Part shown: piece by piece, positions 9,948 through 20,068 of the stretch
Position numbering within the stretch: position 1 is the first letter of the stretch
Layout of the letters: every line of letters begins with the position of its first letter
Assembly (NCBI RefSeq): GCF_900074915.1
Contig: NZ_LT222319.1
Coordinates: 434,001-498,000 of the forward strand
Reading direction: 5' to 3'
Length of the DNA: 64,000 nucleotides
Source of the DNA: Pseudomonas cerasi
GTDB lineage: Bacteria > Pseudomonadota > Gammaproteobacteria > Pseudomonadales > Pseudomonadaceae
Notes under the pieces: model-generated
What the model saw: the letters and a program-made list of their open reading frames with translations, nothing else
Database searches by the model: none
What the model was told of the DNA's origin: nothing
Position numbers and translations under genes: made by a program

Positions 9948-10994
9948 TCAACTCGTGGGCGAGCCGTCGCGCGCCTGGGCGGCGCATAGCCACAGCGGGA
10001 TGCGGCGTTCGAGGTAGTAACGCGGATTACGAAGCGAGCCTTCGACGAAGCCGACATGCCCGCCTTTGGTGTGCAGTTCGAATTCGGTGCAGGACGACAG
10101 CTCGCTGGGTTCGGGCAGGCTGTGAGGGAATACGAATGGGTCGTCGCTGGACTGGATGATCAGCGTCGGCGTCTGAATCTGGCCCAGGTAGTAGCGGCTG
10201 GACGCTCTGCGGTAATAATCCGTGGCATCGGTAAACCCATGCAACGGCGCAGTCACCCGGCCATCGAAGTCCCAGAAGGTGCGCATGTTCTCCAGTGAGC
10301 CCAGCGCGGCGAGTTCGGCCAGGCCCTCGCTGATGCCTTCATGCTGGAACCGATGCTGCTTGTAACGGATATAAGCCAGCATTTCGCGCATGAAGTGCCG
10401 CTGATAAACCCGCGAGAAGCCTTGGCCGATACGGTTGGCGCATTCGTCCAGACGGAACGGCACGGACACCGCCACGGCGCCCCGTAAATCACTATTGGCG
10501 CCGGATTCGCCGAGGTACTTGAGCAACACATTGCCGCCCAGCGAATACCCCACCGCATAAATCGGAGCCAATGGCCGCAGCGAGCGCAAATGAGCGATCA
10601 CTTCGGCCAGGTCCTCGCTCGCGCCTGAGTGATAACTGCGCGACAGCAAGTTGGGTTCTCCCGAGCAACCGCGCCAGTTCAACGCCACACTCGGCCAGCC
10701 CTGCGCTGCCATGGCCTTTTGCAGGCCGGCAACATAGGGCGAGTTGGACGACCCGGTCAGGCCGTGCAGTACCAGCACCAAGGGTTTACCGGACTCATCC
10801 GGGCCATGCCAGTCCATGTCCAGAAAGTCCCCGTCCTGCAACCACAACCGCTCTCGCGTACGCGCCAGCAGCGTCGGCTTGCGCAGCAGCGGTCCCCAAA
10901 GCGTCTGCAAATGCGGATTGCCCATGCCGACGGCCGGGACGAATGGATTGGCATGGGACAGAAAGGTAGGGCGTGTGGACACGTGCTTGCTCAA
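9948..10994 (-). CDS. YheT-type alpha/beta hydrolase
   Basis: A 348-residue alpha/beta hydrolase of the YheT/AB-hydrolase group. The oxyanion region is VLHGLTGSSNSPYV, the nucleophile elbow GYSLGGNVLLKYLGE, the acid lies in SSDDPFVFP and the histidine in KGGHVGFVEG. The natural substrate of this conserved family is not settled; esterase activity is likely. The reading frame opens at a TTG at 10994; a GTG at 10982 is an equally plausible start. It converges with the sulfurtransferase gene, with only 7 bases between stops. Confidence 0.85.
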   Translation of the reverse strand: MSKHVSTRPTFLSHANPFVPAVGMGNPHLQTLWGPLLRKPTLLARTRERLWLQDGDFLDMDWHGPDESGKPLVLVLHGLTGSSNSPYVAGLQKAMAAQGWPSVALNWRGCSGEPNLLSRSYHSGASEDLAEVIAHLRSLRPLAPIYAVGYSLGGNVLLKYLGESGANSDLRGAVAVSVPFRLDECANRIGQGFSRVYQRHFMREMLAYIRYKQHRFQHEGISEGLAELAALGSLENMRTFWDFDGRVTAPLHGFTDATDYYRRASSRYYLGQIQTPTLIIQSSDDPFVFPHSLPEPSELSSCTEFELHTKGGHVGFVEGSLRNPRYYLERRIPLWLCAAQARDGSPTS

Positions 10995-11087
10995 CGATCA
11001 GTTCAGGGGCTGAAGCTGTACGTTGCCACTAAGTGGTCCGGGATGTAAGTGGCTTGACGGTGTCGTTGCGTATAGGAATGCGTTTCG

Positions 11088-11275
11088 TGACGCTCTGCAT
11101 CGCAAAAGAGTACGCACAGCGTCCAGAACGGCATGCGACGCGGAGCGTCGCACGATAGTCGAGGTTATCGTTCCGCACGCTCCAGCGTGGGAATGCCTTT
11201 CACGACGCTCTGCGTCGTCAACAGGACGCGGAACGTTCAGAGCTGCATGCCAAACGCGGAGCATTGGTTCGTGAG
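11088..11275. repeat. REP-type palindrome cluster
   Basis: About 190 bases made of successive imperfect palindromes with cores GACGCTCTGC, GCGACGCGGAGCGTCGC, CACGCTCCAGCGTG and GGACGCGGAACGTTC. They fill the space between the divergently placed YheT gene start and the rsmD 3' end. Open frames seen across the block are artefacts of the repeats. Such clusters can stabilise mRNA 3' ends and are moved in trans by a RAYT transposase, which is not in this window. Confidence 0.85.
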
Positions 11276-11278
11276 CTG

Positions 11279-11869
11279 TCAGCCCTGGCTCCGCTGCCAC
11301 AACGCGTAATACACCTGACCAGCCTTTTTCTCGCGGTGCAATCGCCAGCTGCCCGGCAAGCCGGTGGTCGATGGCGGTGTTTCGCTTTCCGTGTAAATCC
11401 AGGCGGTGTCGGCCAGCCAGCCGTGGCTTTCCAGCAGGTTGCAGGCTGAAGCCAGCAGGCCCTGATGGAAGGGCGGGTCGAGGAACACCACGTCAAAGGG
11501 CGAGGCGGTGGCGGTTTCCAGGTGGCGCAGGGCGTCGGTCTGGGAGACCTGACCGCTGCTGCAGTTCAGCGCATCGAGGTTCTGGCGCAGGCTGGCGATG
11601 GCTGCCGCGTTGCTGTCCAGGGCCAGGCCCATGCTGGCGCCACGCGACAAGGCTTCGAAATACAGCGCGCCGCTGCCCGTGAAAACGTCCAGCACCCGGG
11701 CACCGGCGATGTAGGGTGCCAGCCAGTTGAACAGGGTTTCGCGCACGCGATCAGGTGTCGGGCGCAGGCCGGGGGCGTCGGGGAAGGTCAGGCGGCGGCT
11801 GCCCCATTCTCCGCCGATGATACGAAGCTGACCCAGGCCGTTGTGGCCCTTCGGACGTGGATTGGCCAT
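11279..11869 (-). CDS. rsmD: 16S rRNA (guanine-966-N2)-methyltransferase RsmD
   Basis: A 196-residue SAM methyltransferase. The N-terminus LRIIGGEWGSRRLTFPD and the RPTPDRVRETLFNWL segment are diagnostic of RsmD. The SAM-binding loop is VLDVFTGSGALYFEALSRGA and the catalytic motif is FLDPPF. It methylates G966 of 16S rRNA. Its ATG overlaps the stop of the upstream M16 gene by one base, so translation is probably coupled. The product continues the conserved Pseudomonas M16-M16-rsmD order. Confidence 0.93.
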   Translation of the reverse strand: MANPRPKGHNGLGQLRIIGGEWGSRRLTFPDAPGLRPTPDRVRETLFNWLAPYIAGARVLDVFTGSGALYFEALSRGASMGLALDSNAAAIASLRQNLDALNCSSGQVSQTDALRHLETATASPFDVVFLDPPFHQGLLASACNLLESHGWLADTAWIYTESETPPSTTGLPGSWRLHREKKAGQVYYALWQRSQG

Positions 11870-13359
11870 CAGTGTTCCGGGACCCCTGCAGGTTGGCGGA
11901 CGGGTTTGTCGGTCGGCGCCGGCAAGGGTTTTTGCTCGACGGTCGGACCCACCGTGACGATGACCATCTTGTCAGCGCTGAGGTGTTTGCTCATTGCCGC
12001 TTTCACCTGTTCGAAGGTCACGTTCTGCGCGGCGGCCATGTAGTCCTCGAGGTAGGTCAACGGCAGGTTGTAGAAACCGATGGCACCCAACTGGCCCACG
12101 ATGGCCGAATTGCTGGCTGCAGTCAGCGGGAAGCTGCCGGTCAGTTCGCGCTTCACATCGTCGACTTCTTTCTGGGTCGGACCGTTGGCGAGGAAGTCGC
12201 GAACGATGTCCTGCACCAGCTTGAGGGTGTTTTCGCTCATTTCCGCACGCGTCTGCAGGCCGATCATGAATGGCCCCGCCACCTGCATGGCAGTGAAGCC
12301 GGAAGACACGCCGTAGGTCAGGCCGCGTTTTTCCCGCACTTCGGTCATCAGTCGGCTGCCGAAGCCGCCACCGCCCAATACCGAGTTACCCACGGTCAGT
12401 GCCGCGTAGTCCGGATCGTTACGGTCGATGCCCAACTGCGCGAGCATCAGGTGCGTCTGGTTGGAGACAAATTCGATGTGCGTGGTGCCTGCCTTGGGCT
12501 CGACCGGGTCAGCGACCTTGGCCAGCGCCGGGCCTTTGGGCAACGAGGCAGATACCTGTGCCGCGATGGCCTGCGCGTCGTCTCGCGACAGGTCTCCGAC
12601 CAGAGCAATCACTGCATTGCCCGCTGCATAGCCTTTGGCGTGGAACGCCTTGAGCTGAGCCAGAGTGATGGCGTTGACGCTCTTGGCGTCGCCTTCGCTC
12701 GGGTGAGCGTAGGGGTGATCACCGTACAGACGATTGAACAGTTCCTTGCTGGCGATAGCGCCAGGGTTCTGCTTCTGAGTCTCGAAGCTGGCGATCAACT
12801 GGTTCTTGATTCGGGCCAGAGAATCGGCAGGGAAGGTGGGCTTGCCCACGACCTCACTGAACAGCTTCAGGGCCGGATCGCGCTTGTCCGCAGCACTCAG
12901 GCTGCGCAACGAGACCACCGCCATGTCACGGTAGGACCCGTTGCTGAAGTCGGCGCCCAGGCCTTCGAAGCCCTGGGCGATCGCGTTGACGTCCTTGCCT
13001 TTGATGCCCTCGTTGAGCATGGCGTTGGTCAGCAGGGCAATACCGGGGGATTTCTGGTCCTGGCTGCTACCGGCGGCGAACGTCAGGCGCATGTCGAACA
13101 TGGGCAATTCGCGGGATTCCACGAACAGCACCCGGGCGCCCTCGGCGGTATTCCAGGTCTGGATGTTCAGGGGGCGACGGGCCGGAGCCTTGCCGTCCAG
13201 TTCCTTGAGGGTCTGCAGGTTGCTGCCCAGCGCGGGAGCGGCCTGGCCCTGCTCGGCAGGCGCGTCGTCGGCCAGGGCTGGCGGTGCGACAAAGGCGCCG
13301 AGCGAACCGGCCAGGATCAGGCCAAGCAGCGCATGACGTGGAGCATTGCGCGTGATCAT
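11869..13359 (-). CDS. M16-family peptidase homologue lacking the zinc motif
   Basis: A 496-residue insulinase-type (M16) protein with a signal peptide (residues 1-30, cleavage near ALADD). The fold is conserved (MFDMRLTFAAGSSQDQK, GLTYGVSSGF), but the inverted zinc motif HxxEH is absent where it should be near residue 110: the sequence there reads PGIALLTNAMLNEG. It is therefore likely the non-catalytic partner of the M16 protein encoded just upstream, like the alpha subunit of mitochondrial processing peptidase. The two genes overlap by four bases (ATGA). It is probably periplasmic. Confidence 0.88.
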   Translation of the reverse strand: MITRNAPRHALLGLILAGSLGAFVAPPALADDAPAEQGQAAPALGSNLQTLKELDGKAPARRPLNIQTWNTAEGARVLFVESRELPMFDMRLTFAAGSSQDQKSPGIALLTNAMLNEGIKGKDVNAIAQGFEGLGADFSNGSYRDMAVVSLRSLSAADKRDPALKLFSEVVGKPTFPADSLARIKNQLIASFETQKQNPGAIASKELFNRLYGDHPYAHPSEGDAKSVNAITLAQLKAFHAKGYAAGNAVIALVGDLSRDDAQAIAAQVSASLPKGPALAKVADPVEPKAGTTHIEFVSNQTHLMLAQLGIDRNDPDYAALTVGNSVLGGGGFGSRLMTEVREKRGLTYGVSSGFTAMQVAGPFMIGLQTRAEMSENTLKLVQDIVRDFLANGPTQKEVDDVKRELTGSFPLTAASNSAIVGQLGAIGFYNLPLTYLEDYMAAAQNVTFEQVKAAMSKHLSADKMVIVTVGPTVEQKPLPAPTDKPVRQPAGVPEH

Positions 13360-14708
13360 TTGGCTTTCTCCTCAGGCAGAACGTGCGCAACGCTGAGGCG
13401 CTCACGGGTGAAATAGGTGTTGGCAGCTTTCTGGATGTCTTGCGGGGTTACGCTTTGCAGCGCCTCCAGTTCATTGTCCATCAGCTTCCAGGACAGGCCG
13501 ACGGTTTCCAGCTCTCCGATCATGGTCGCCTGGCTGGTGATCGAGTCGCGCTCGTAGACCACACCGGCAATGACCTGAGCCCGGACACGCTCCAGCTCCT
13601 CGGCGGACGGTGCCTTGGTTTTCAGCTCATCGAGCAGGCGCCAGATCCCGGCTTCCACATCGGCCAGGGTTTTCTTCTTTTGCAGGTTGGGTGTGGCGCT
13701 GATCATGAACAGGCTGTCGCCGCGAGCGAACGCGTCGTAACGCGACGAGGCACCGGAGACCAACTCTTCGCCACGTTCCAGGCGCGAGGAAATGCGTGCG
13801 CTGTAGCCACCGTCGAGCAGCGCTGCGATCAGACGCAGGGCGTTCGCCGAGCGGGGATCTTCAGCGGTTGCGACACTCGGTACGTTGAAACCGTAGATCA
13901 GACTCGGCAACTGGGTTTTGACGTGCAGGGTGATCTTGCGCTCGCCTGGCTCGGCCAGTTCCAGTGGTTTTTTCGAAGGCGGTACATCGCGGCGCGGGAT
14001 CGACCCGAAGAAGCGCTCTGCCAGGGCTTTGACTTCGTCCGGCTGCACATCACCGACGACCACCAGCGTGGCGTTGTTCGGCGCATACCAGGATTCGTAC
14101 CAGTGGCGCAGTTCTTCGACCTTCATGCGCTCCAGGTCCGCCATCCAGCCAATGGTCGGCGTGTGATAGCCGCTGGCAGGGTAGGCCATTGCCTTGAAGC
14201 GCTCGAACGCCTTGCCCATTGGCTGGTCGTCAGTACGCAGGCGACGCTCTTCCTTGATGACCTCGATCTCGCGGCTGAATTCGTCGGCAGGCAATTTCAG
14301 GGTTGCCATGCGATCGGCTTCCAGTTCCAGCGCGACGTTCAGGCGGTCACGCGCCAGGACCTGGTAATAGGCGGTGTAGTCGTCGCTGGTGAACGCATTC
14401 TCTTCAGCGCCCAGATCGCGGAGAATCAGCGAGGACTCGCCCGGCCCGGTTTTGCTGCTGCCTTTGAACATCATGTGTTCAAGTGCGTGGGACAGACCGG
14501 TCTGGCCCGGCGTTTCGTAGCTGGAGCCGACCTTGTACCAGATCTGCGATACCACCACAGGAGCGCGGTGGTCTTCGCGAACAATAACCTTCAGGCCATT
14601 GTCGAGGGTGAATTCGTGAGTCGGTTGCGGATCAGCAGCCAATGCTGTCAAAGGCAGACAAATTGTGCTGAGCAGCAGGCCTGCGGCGCGGCGGGCTAGA
14701 GCATTCAT
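13356..14708 (-). CDS. M16-family zinc metallopeptidase (catalytic subunit)
   Basis: A 450-residue periplasmic protease with a signal peptide (cleavage after LTALAA, about residue 25). The inverted zinc motif is in GLSHALEHMMFKGS (HALEH), and the downstream third-ligand glutamate region is VIKEERRLRTDD. It heads an operon of itself, the inactive M16 partner and rsmD. Target proteins are unknown. The arrangement of a zinc-competent and a zinc-deficient M16 protein in tandem implies a heterodimer. Confidence 0.9.
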   Translation of the reverse strand: MNALARRAAGLLLSTICLPLTALAADPQPTHEFTLDNGLKVIVREDHRAPVVVSQIWYKVGSSYETPGQTGLSHALEHMMFKGSSKTGPGESSLILRDLGAEENAFTSDDYTAYYQVLARDRLNVALELEADRMATLKLPADEFSREIEVIKEERRLRTDDQPMGKAFERFKAMAYPASGYHTPTIGWMADLERMKVEELRHWYESWYAPNNATLVVVGDVQPDEVKALAERFFGSIPRRDVPPSKKPLELAEPGERKITLHVKTQLPSLIYGFNVPSVATAEDPRSANALRLIAALLDGGYSARISSRLERGEELVSGASSRYDAFARGDSLFMISATPNLQKKKTLADVEAGIWRLLDELKTKAPSAEELERVRAQVIAGVVYERDSITSQATMIGELETVGLSWKLMDNELEALQSVTPQDIQKAANTYFTRERLSVAHVLPEEKAK

Positions 14709-14964
14709 TCGTAGTTTGAACCTGTAGGACGGCCCGCTTGAACTTAGCGTCGGCGGGCGCGGGGGTGTTAGGATACTGATCCGTTTGCTTCAGAGACAGC
14801 CTTCACTGGCCGATTGCGAGTGAAACCTGTCTGAAACGCAGGTAAAGGTAGCTGCACACGCGGCCGATGAGTGAACAAGAAGTCCTAAACGCAGTCTGTT
14901 TTGCATGTCAGAATTTTTCCGGGTCGCCCTCTGGCGCCCCGCAACCTTGAGATAGCCGTCCTCC

Positions 14965-16470
14965 ATGTTTGGTTCCAACGACGACAAGAAGACCCCAGCC
15001 GAGGCTGGAGAGAAGAAAGGCCTGTTCGGGTGGCTGCGCAAGAAGCCGCAGCAAACCGAGTCGAAGCCAGCAGAATCATCCCCGACGCAACCCGACCCGA
15101 TCGCCGATCAGGTTGCAGCGACGCCGCAGGTTGAGCCTCATGTTGCCTCGCAATCGGTGTCTGAAGTCACCGTCGAAGCGGCTGAGCCTGCCTCGCAACG
15201 TCATGTCGAGCCCGGTGCTCCGTCGCCCCAGCCCTGGCTGACCTTGCCGGTGACTGAAGAGCCGGTGGCATTGAGTGACGAGCGAGAGCCGCATGTCACG
15301 CCGGCCATCCCTGAACAGAACCATGCCCCTGTTGCGCCCGAACCGCGGGAGCCTGAACCCGTCATAGCGGAGCCGGTGGCGGATATCGTGCCGCTCGCGA
15401 TGCCTGAGCCGGTCCTGGTTCAACCTGTTGCAGAGCCTGAGCCAGTGGTCGCGCAGGCAATGCCGCAACCTGTTCAGCCTGCTGCGCAAGCGGTTGCAGT
15501 GCCGGCGCCCGCACCGACACCTGAGCCAGAAACCGGCAAGGTCGGCTTCTTTGCGCGTCTCAAGCAGGGCCTGTCGAAGACCAGTGCCAGCATCGGCGAA
15601 GGCATGGCCAGCCTGTTTCTGGGCAAGAAGGCCATCGATGATGATCTGCTGGAAGAAATCGAAACCCGCCTGCTGACCGCCGATGTCGGCGTTGAGGCCA
15701 CCTCGGTCATCATCAAGAGCCTGACTCAGAAGGTCGCGCGCAAGCAGTTGACCGACGCCCAAGCGTTGTACACCTCGTTGCAGGGCGAACTGGCTGCGAT
15801 GCTCAAGCCTGTCGAGCAACCGCTGGTGATCAAGGCCGAACACAAGCCGTTCGTGATTCTGGTGGTCGGCGTCAATGGCGCGGGCAAGACCACCACCATC
15901 GGCAAGCTGGCCAAGAAGCTGCAATTGGAAGGCAAGAAGGTCATGCTGGCGGCGGGCGACACGTTCCGCGCTGCAGCCGTCGAGCAATTGCAGGTCTGGG
16001 GTGAGCGTAATCACATACCGGTCATCGCTCAGCACACCGGTGCCGACTCGGCTTCTGTCATCTTCGATGCCGTGCAGGCTGCCAAGGCTCGTGGCATCGA
16101 CGTGCTGATCGCCGACACCGCCGGACGTCTGCACACCAAGGACAATCTGATGGAGGAGTTGAAGAAGGTTCGCCGCGTGATCGGCAAGCTGGACGCAGAT
16201 GCCCCTCACGAAGTCCTGCTGGTCCTCGATGCGGGCACCGGGCAGAACGCTATCAATCAGGCCAAGCAATTCAACCAGACCGTCACGCTGACCGGGCTGG
16301 CGCTGACCAAGCTGGACGGCACCGCCAAGGGCGGCGTGATTTTCGCTTTGGCCAAGCAGTTCGGCTTGCCGATTCGCTATATCGGCGTTGGTGAAGGTAT
16401 CGATGATCTGCGTACCTTCGAGGCCGAACCCTTTGTTCAGGCACTGTTTGCGGAGCGGGAGCGTCCATGA
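14965..16470 (+). CDS. ftsY: Signal recognition particle receptor FtsY
   Basis: A 501-residue SRP receptor GTPase that docks SRP-ribosome complexes at the inner membrane. Residues 1-30 form a basic amphipathic start (MFGSNDDKKTPAEAG, GLFGWLRKKPQQ). Residues 35-190 are a low-complexity A domain rich in Pro, Glu, Ala and Val. The NG domain follows: GVNGAGKTTTIGKLA (G1), DTFRAAAVEQL, DTAGR (G3) and TKLDGTAKGG (G4). The A domain is long and likely disordered. It is the first gene of ftsY-ftsE-ftsX; the ribosome site is weak. Confidence 0.95.
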   Translation: MFGSNDDKKTPAEAGEKKGLFGWLRKKPQQTESKPAESSPTQPDPIADQVAATPQVEPHVASQSVSEVTVEAAEPASQRHVEPGAPSPQPWLTLPVTEEPVALSDEREPHVTPAIPEQNHAPVAPEPREPEPVIAEPVADIVPLAMPEPVLVQPVAEPEPVVAQAMPQPVQPAAQAVAVPAPAPTPEPETGKVGFFARLKQGLSKTSASIGEGMASLFLGKKAIDDDLLEEIETRLLTADVGVEATSVIIKSLTQKVARKQLTDAQALYTSLQGELAAMLKPVEQPLVIKAEHKPFVILVVGVNGAGKTTTIGKLAKKLQLEGKKVMLAAGDTFRAAAVEQLQVWGERNHIPVIAQHTGADSASVIFDAVQAAKARGIDVLIADTAGRLHTKDNLMEELKKVRRVIGKLDADAPHEVLLVLDAGTGQNAINQAKQFNQTVTLTGLALTKLDGTAKGGVIFALAKQFGLPIRYIGVGEGIDDLRTFEAEPFVQALFAERERP

Positions 16471-17138
16471 TTCGATTCGAGCAGGTCGGTAAGCGCTACC
16501 CGAATGGACATGTCGGGTTGCATGAACTGAGCTTTCGAGTACGTCGCGGCGAGTTTTTGTTCGTCACCGGTCATTCCGGTGCCGGCAAAAGCACGCTGCT
16601 GCGCCTGTTGCTGGCCATGGAGCGTCCGACCACCGGCAAACTGATGCTGGCCGGTCAGGATCTTGGGCAAATCAGCAACGCACAAATCCCGTTTCTGCGT
16701 CGTCAGATCGGCGTGGTATTCCAGAATCACCAGTTGCTGTTCGATCGCACGGTGTTCAACAACATTGCGTTGCCCTTGCAGATCCTCGGCCTGTCCAAGC
16801 CCGAGATCGCCAAGCGGGTCGATTCGGCGCTTGAACGGGTAGCGTTGTCCGACAAGGCCGAGTTGTACCCGGGTGATCTCTCTACCGGTCAGCAACAGCG
16901 TGTCGGCATTGCCCGCGCCATTGTTCACCGTCCGGCCCTGCTGCTCGCCGATGAACCGACCGGTAACCTCGACCCACGGCTGGCGGCGGAGATCATGGGT
17001 GTGTTTGAAGATATCAACCGACTGGGGACCAGCGTGCTGATTGCCAGTCACGACCTGGCATTGATCGCCCGCATGCGTCATCGCATGCTGACCCTGCAGC
17101 GCGGTCGTCTGATCGGTGACGGGGAGGCCGGAGTATGA
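16467..17138 (+). CDS. ftsE: Cell division ATP-binding protein FtsE
   Basis: A 223-residue ABC ATPase. Walker A is GHSGAGKST (residues 35-43) and Walker B is LLLADEPTGNLD. The signature motif reads LSTGQQQR where most ABC proteins have LSGGQQQR, a small but visible deviation. With FtsX it forms a complex at the division septum that activates peptidoglycan hydrolases and does not act as a conventional transporter. The start overlaps the ftsY stop (ATGA at 16467) and the end overlaps ftsX in the same way. Confidence 0.95.
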   Translation: MIRFEQVGKRYPNGHVGLHELSFRVRRGEFLFVTGHSGAGKSTLLRLLLAMERPTTGKLMLAGQDLGQISNAQIPFLRRQIGVVFQNHQLLFDRTVFNNIALPLQILGLSKPEIAKRVDSALERVALSDKAELYPGDLSTGQQQRVGIARAIVHRPALLLADEPTGNLDPRLAAEIMGVFEDINRLGTSVLIASHDLALIARMRHRMLTLQRGRLIGDGEAGV

Positions 17139-18169
17139 GTGCCACACGCAGCCCCAAGGTTTCAGAGCGCGTCGCGCCAAAAGCGGCCGATCCGCTACCG
17201 CCGAAACAGAAAAAGCAGCGCCACGACCACGATGACGATGGCCCTGATTTCAGTGCGCTGATGTCCGCCTGGCTGGAAAGCCATCGTTCCAGTCTACTGG
17301 ACAGCCTGCGACGCCTGGGCAAACAGCCGATTGGCAGCTTTTTTACGTGTCTGGTGATGGCGATTGCCTTGAGCCTGCCGATGGGCTTGTCGTTGCTGCT
17401 GAGCAATGTCGAGCGTCTGGGTGGCTCATGGCAGCGCGCGGCGCAGATTTCGATTTATCTGAATCTGGATGCCAGTACTGCCGACGGCACGCGCCTGCGC
17501 GATGAAATCAAGGCGATGCCCGGTGTGGCAGATGCCGAGTACATCAGCAGCGAACAGGCATTGGGGGAGTTCAAGCAGCAGTCCGGGTTGGGCGAGGCGC
17601 TCAAGGAATTGCCGGAGAACCCGCTTCCGGGCGTGGTGCTGGTGACGCCGGACGAAGTGGACAAACCTGCGCTGGAAGCCTTGCGTACGCGACTCGCCGG
17701 ACTACCTAAAGTAGAACAGGCGCAACTGGACCTGGTCTGGGTAGAAAGGCTGGCCGCGATCCTCAAACTGGGTGACCGTTTCGTTTTCGGCTTGACGGTT
17801 CTGCTGGTCTCGGCTTTGCTGTTAGTAATTGGTAACACAATTCGTCTACACATTGAAAACCGCCGCATCGAAATCGAAGTGATCAAGCTGGTGGGCGGTA
17901 CCGACAGCTACGTGCGCAGGCCTTTCCTTTATATGGGCGCGCTGTACGGCTTCGGGGCGGGCATCCTGTCCTGGGGCGTTCTGGCTTATGGCCTGAACTG
18001 GCTGAACGGCGCGGTTGTCGGACTGGCAGGTCTCTATGGAAGTGACTTTGCGCTGGCCGGTGTGCCGATGGGTGATGGTCTTTCCCTCTTGCTTGGAGCG
18101 GTTCTGTTAGGGTATATCGGTGCCTGGATTGCGGTGGCCCGACATCTTCGTGAACTGGCGCCCCGGTAG
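17135..18169 (+). CDS. ftsX: Cell division membrane protein FtsX
   Basis: A 344-residue partner of FtsE. A basic N-terminal cytoplasmic segment with a PLPPKQKKQRHDHDDDG stretch precedes the first membrane helix (about residues 70-90). A periplasmic loop (about 100-205) carries the hydrolase-activator-binding region. Three further helices lie in the C-terminal FtsX domain around VSALLLVIGNTIRLHIENRR. It is encoded in a four-base overlap with ftsE. Confidence 0.94.
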   Translation: MSATRSPKVSERVAPKAADPLPPKQKKQRHDHDDDGPDFSALMSAWLESHRSSLLDSLRRLGKQPIGSFFTCLVMAIALSLPMGLSLLLSNVERLGGSWQRAAQISIYLNLDASTADGTRLRDEIKAMPGVADAEYISSEQALGEFKQQSGLGEALKELPENPLPGVVLVTPDEVDKPALEALRTRLAGLPKVEQAQLDLVWVERLAAILKLGDRFVFGLTVLLVSALLLVIGNTIRLHIENRRIEIEVIKLVGGTDSYVRRPFLYMGALYGFGAGILSWGVLAYGLNWLNGAVVGLAGLYGSDFALAGVPMGDGLSLLLGAVLLGYIGAWIAVARHLRELAPR

Positions 18170-18210
18170 AGCCACATTATTGTTTCACCAGACTGGCCTC
18201 TGAAAATCAA

Positions 18211-18240
18211 GGAACTTGGTTAGCGGTTCCGGGTCAATCT
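18211..18240 (+). promoter_or_regulatory. AlgU/sigma-E-type promoter for rpoH
   Basis: GGAACTT at 18211-18217 is separated by exactly 16 bases from TCAATCT at 18234-18240. This fits the extracytoplasmic sigma factor consensus (GAACTT, 16-17 bases, TCtgA/TCAAA). It lies about 50 bases before the rpoH start. AlgU-dependent transcription of rpoH is documented in P. aeruginosa, so the location supports the match. Confidence 0.7.
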
Positions 18241-18287
18241 GGCTAATGCTGAACTGCACATAACCTGTGCGCTGGAGGTTTTTTCGT

Positions 18288-19142
<855 letters not shown>

Positions 19143-19160
19143 GGTTACCTAGCAACGAAA

Positions 19161-19190
19161 AACGCCCCGAGACAATCGGGGCGTTTTTTG
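19161..19190 (+). terminator. Intrinsic terminator of rpoH
   Basis: AACGCCCCGA / TCGGGGCGTT forms a perfect 10-bp GC-rich stem with a 5-base loop (19161-19185), followed at once by TTTTG and TTTG. It lies 18 bases after the rpoH stop codon. Confidence 0.92.
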
Positions 19191-19204
19191 TTTGTGTATC
19201 AGCT

Positions 19205-19254
19205 ATCGTGCGACGCTCTGCATCGGCATGCCGTTCTGGACGCTCTGCGTCCTC
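19205..19254. repeat. REP-type palindrome remnant
   Basis: Cores GACGCTCTGCATCG and GGACGCTCTGCGTCC stand between the rpoH terminator and the 3' end of mtgA. They match the family seen elsewhere in the window but are shorter and partly degenerate. Confidence 0.65.
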
Positions 19255-19277
19255 TTCTCCGAACTAGCGCCAGCCCA

Positions 19278-19988
19278 TCACCAGCGACGACTGCTGTTCA
19301 ACCCCTGCAAATACTCATCCCCACCCAATTGACGCATTTGCTGACGAATCCAGCCGGCGCGACGCGAGACGTAGCTGCTCGGGTGGCTGGCGCTCCACTG
19401 GCGCGGGTTGGGCAGGACGGCGGCGAGGTAGCTGGCCTGCTGGGCGGAAAGCGCGCTGGCGTTGGTGCGGAAGTGATGTTGCGCCGCAGCCTGGGCGCCG
19501 AATACACCTTCGTCCCACTCGACACTGTTGAGGTACACCTCGAGGATGCGCTCCTTGGACCAGAGCAGTTCGATCAGCATGGTGAACCAGGCTTCCAGCC
19601 CCTTGCGCAGGTAGCTGCGGCCGGACCACAGGAACAGGTTTTTCGACACCTGCTGGCTGAGCGTGCTGGCACCGCGTATCGAGCCGCCGCGCTCGTTGTG
19701 CAGGATGGCCGCTTGAATGGCGTCGACGTCGAAACCCCAATGCTCGGCAAACTTCTGGTCTTCGCCGGCAATGACCGCAATTTTCAGGTCGTCGGAGATT
19801 TTGTCCCACGGTTCCCAGTCGCGTTGCAGGTCGATAGGCTCGCCATCGACCCAGGATTCGACTTTACGCTCGACCATCAGCGCACTGCCCGGTGGCGGCA
19901 CCCAGCGCAAAACCAGAACCACGAGAACACTGCCTGCGGCGAACCACAGCAGGGCTTTGACGATACGACGAAGAATAGACTGCAGCAT
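19278..19988 (-). CDS. mtgA: Monofunctional biosynthetic peptidoglycan transglycosylase
   Basis: A 236-residue GT51 glycosyltransferase that polymerises lipid II into glycan strands. One N-terminal membrane helix (about residues 12-30) is followed by the catalytic domain with the active-site glutamate in AGEDQKFAEHWGFD and the GGSIRGASTLSQQ and KERILEVYLN motifs. There is no transpeptidase domain, as expected for MtgA. The start MLQSILRRI is preferred over longer upstream starts by family length. It is on the opposite strand to rpoH. Confidence 0.93.
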   Translation of the reverse strand: MLQSILRRIVKALLWFAAGSVLVVLVLRWVPPPGSALMVERKVESWVDGEPIDLQRDWEPWDKISDDLKIAVIAGEDQKFAEHWGFDVDAIQAAILHNERGGSIRGASTLSQQVSKNLFLWSGRSYLRKGLEAWFTMLIELLWSKERILEVYLNSVEWDEGVFGAQAAAQHHFRTNASALSAQQASYLAAVLPNPRQWSASHPSSYVSRRAGWIRQQMRQLGGDEYLQGLNSSRRW

Positions 19989-20068
19989 AGAGATGGCTTG
20001 GCCGAACCCGTTGAGCGGGCCATTATACAGACCGTGCGCCTTTCGACGATTTTTCACTGGAGTTCCTG

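Noticed and set aside
11857..13416. A 519-codon open frame on the forward strand across the inactive M16 gene
   Set aside because: It is antisense to a clear M16 protein and has no ribosome site or family match; long antisense frames are common in GC-rich genes.
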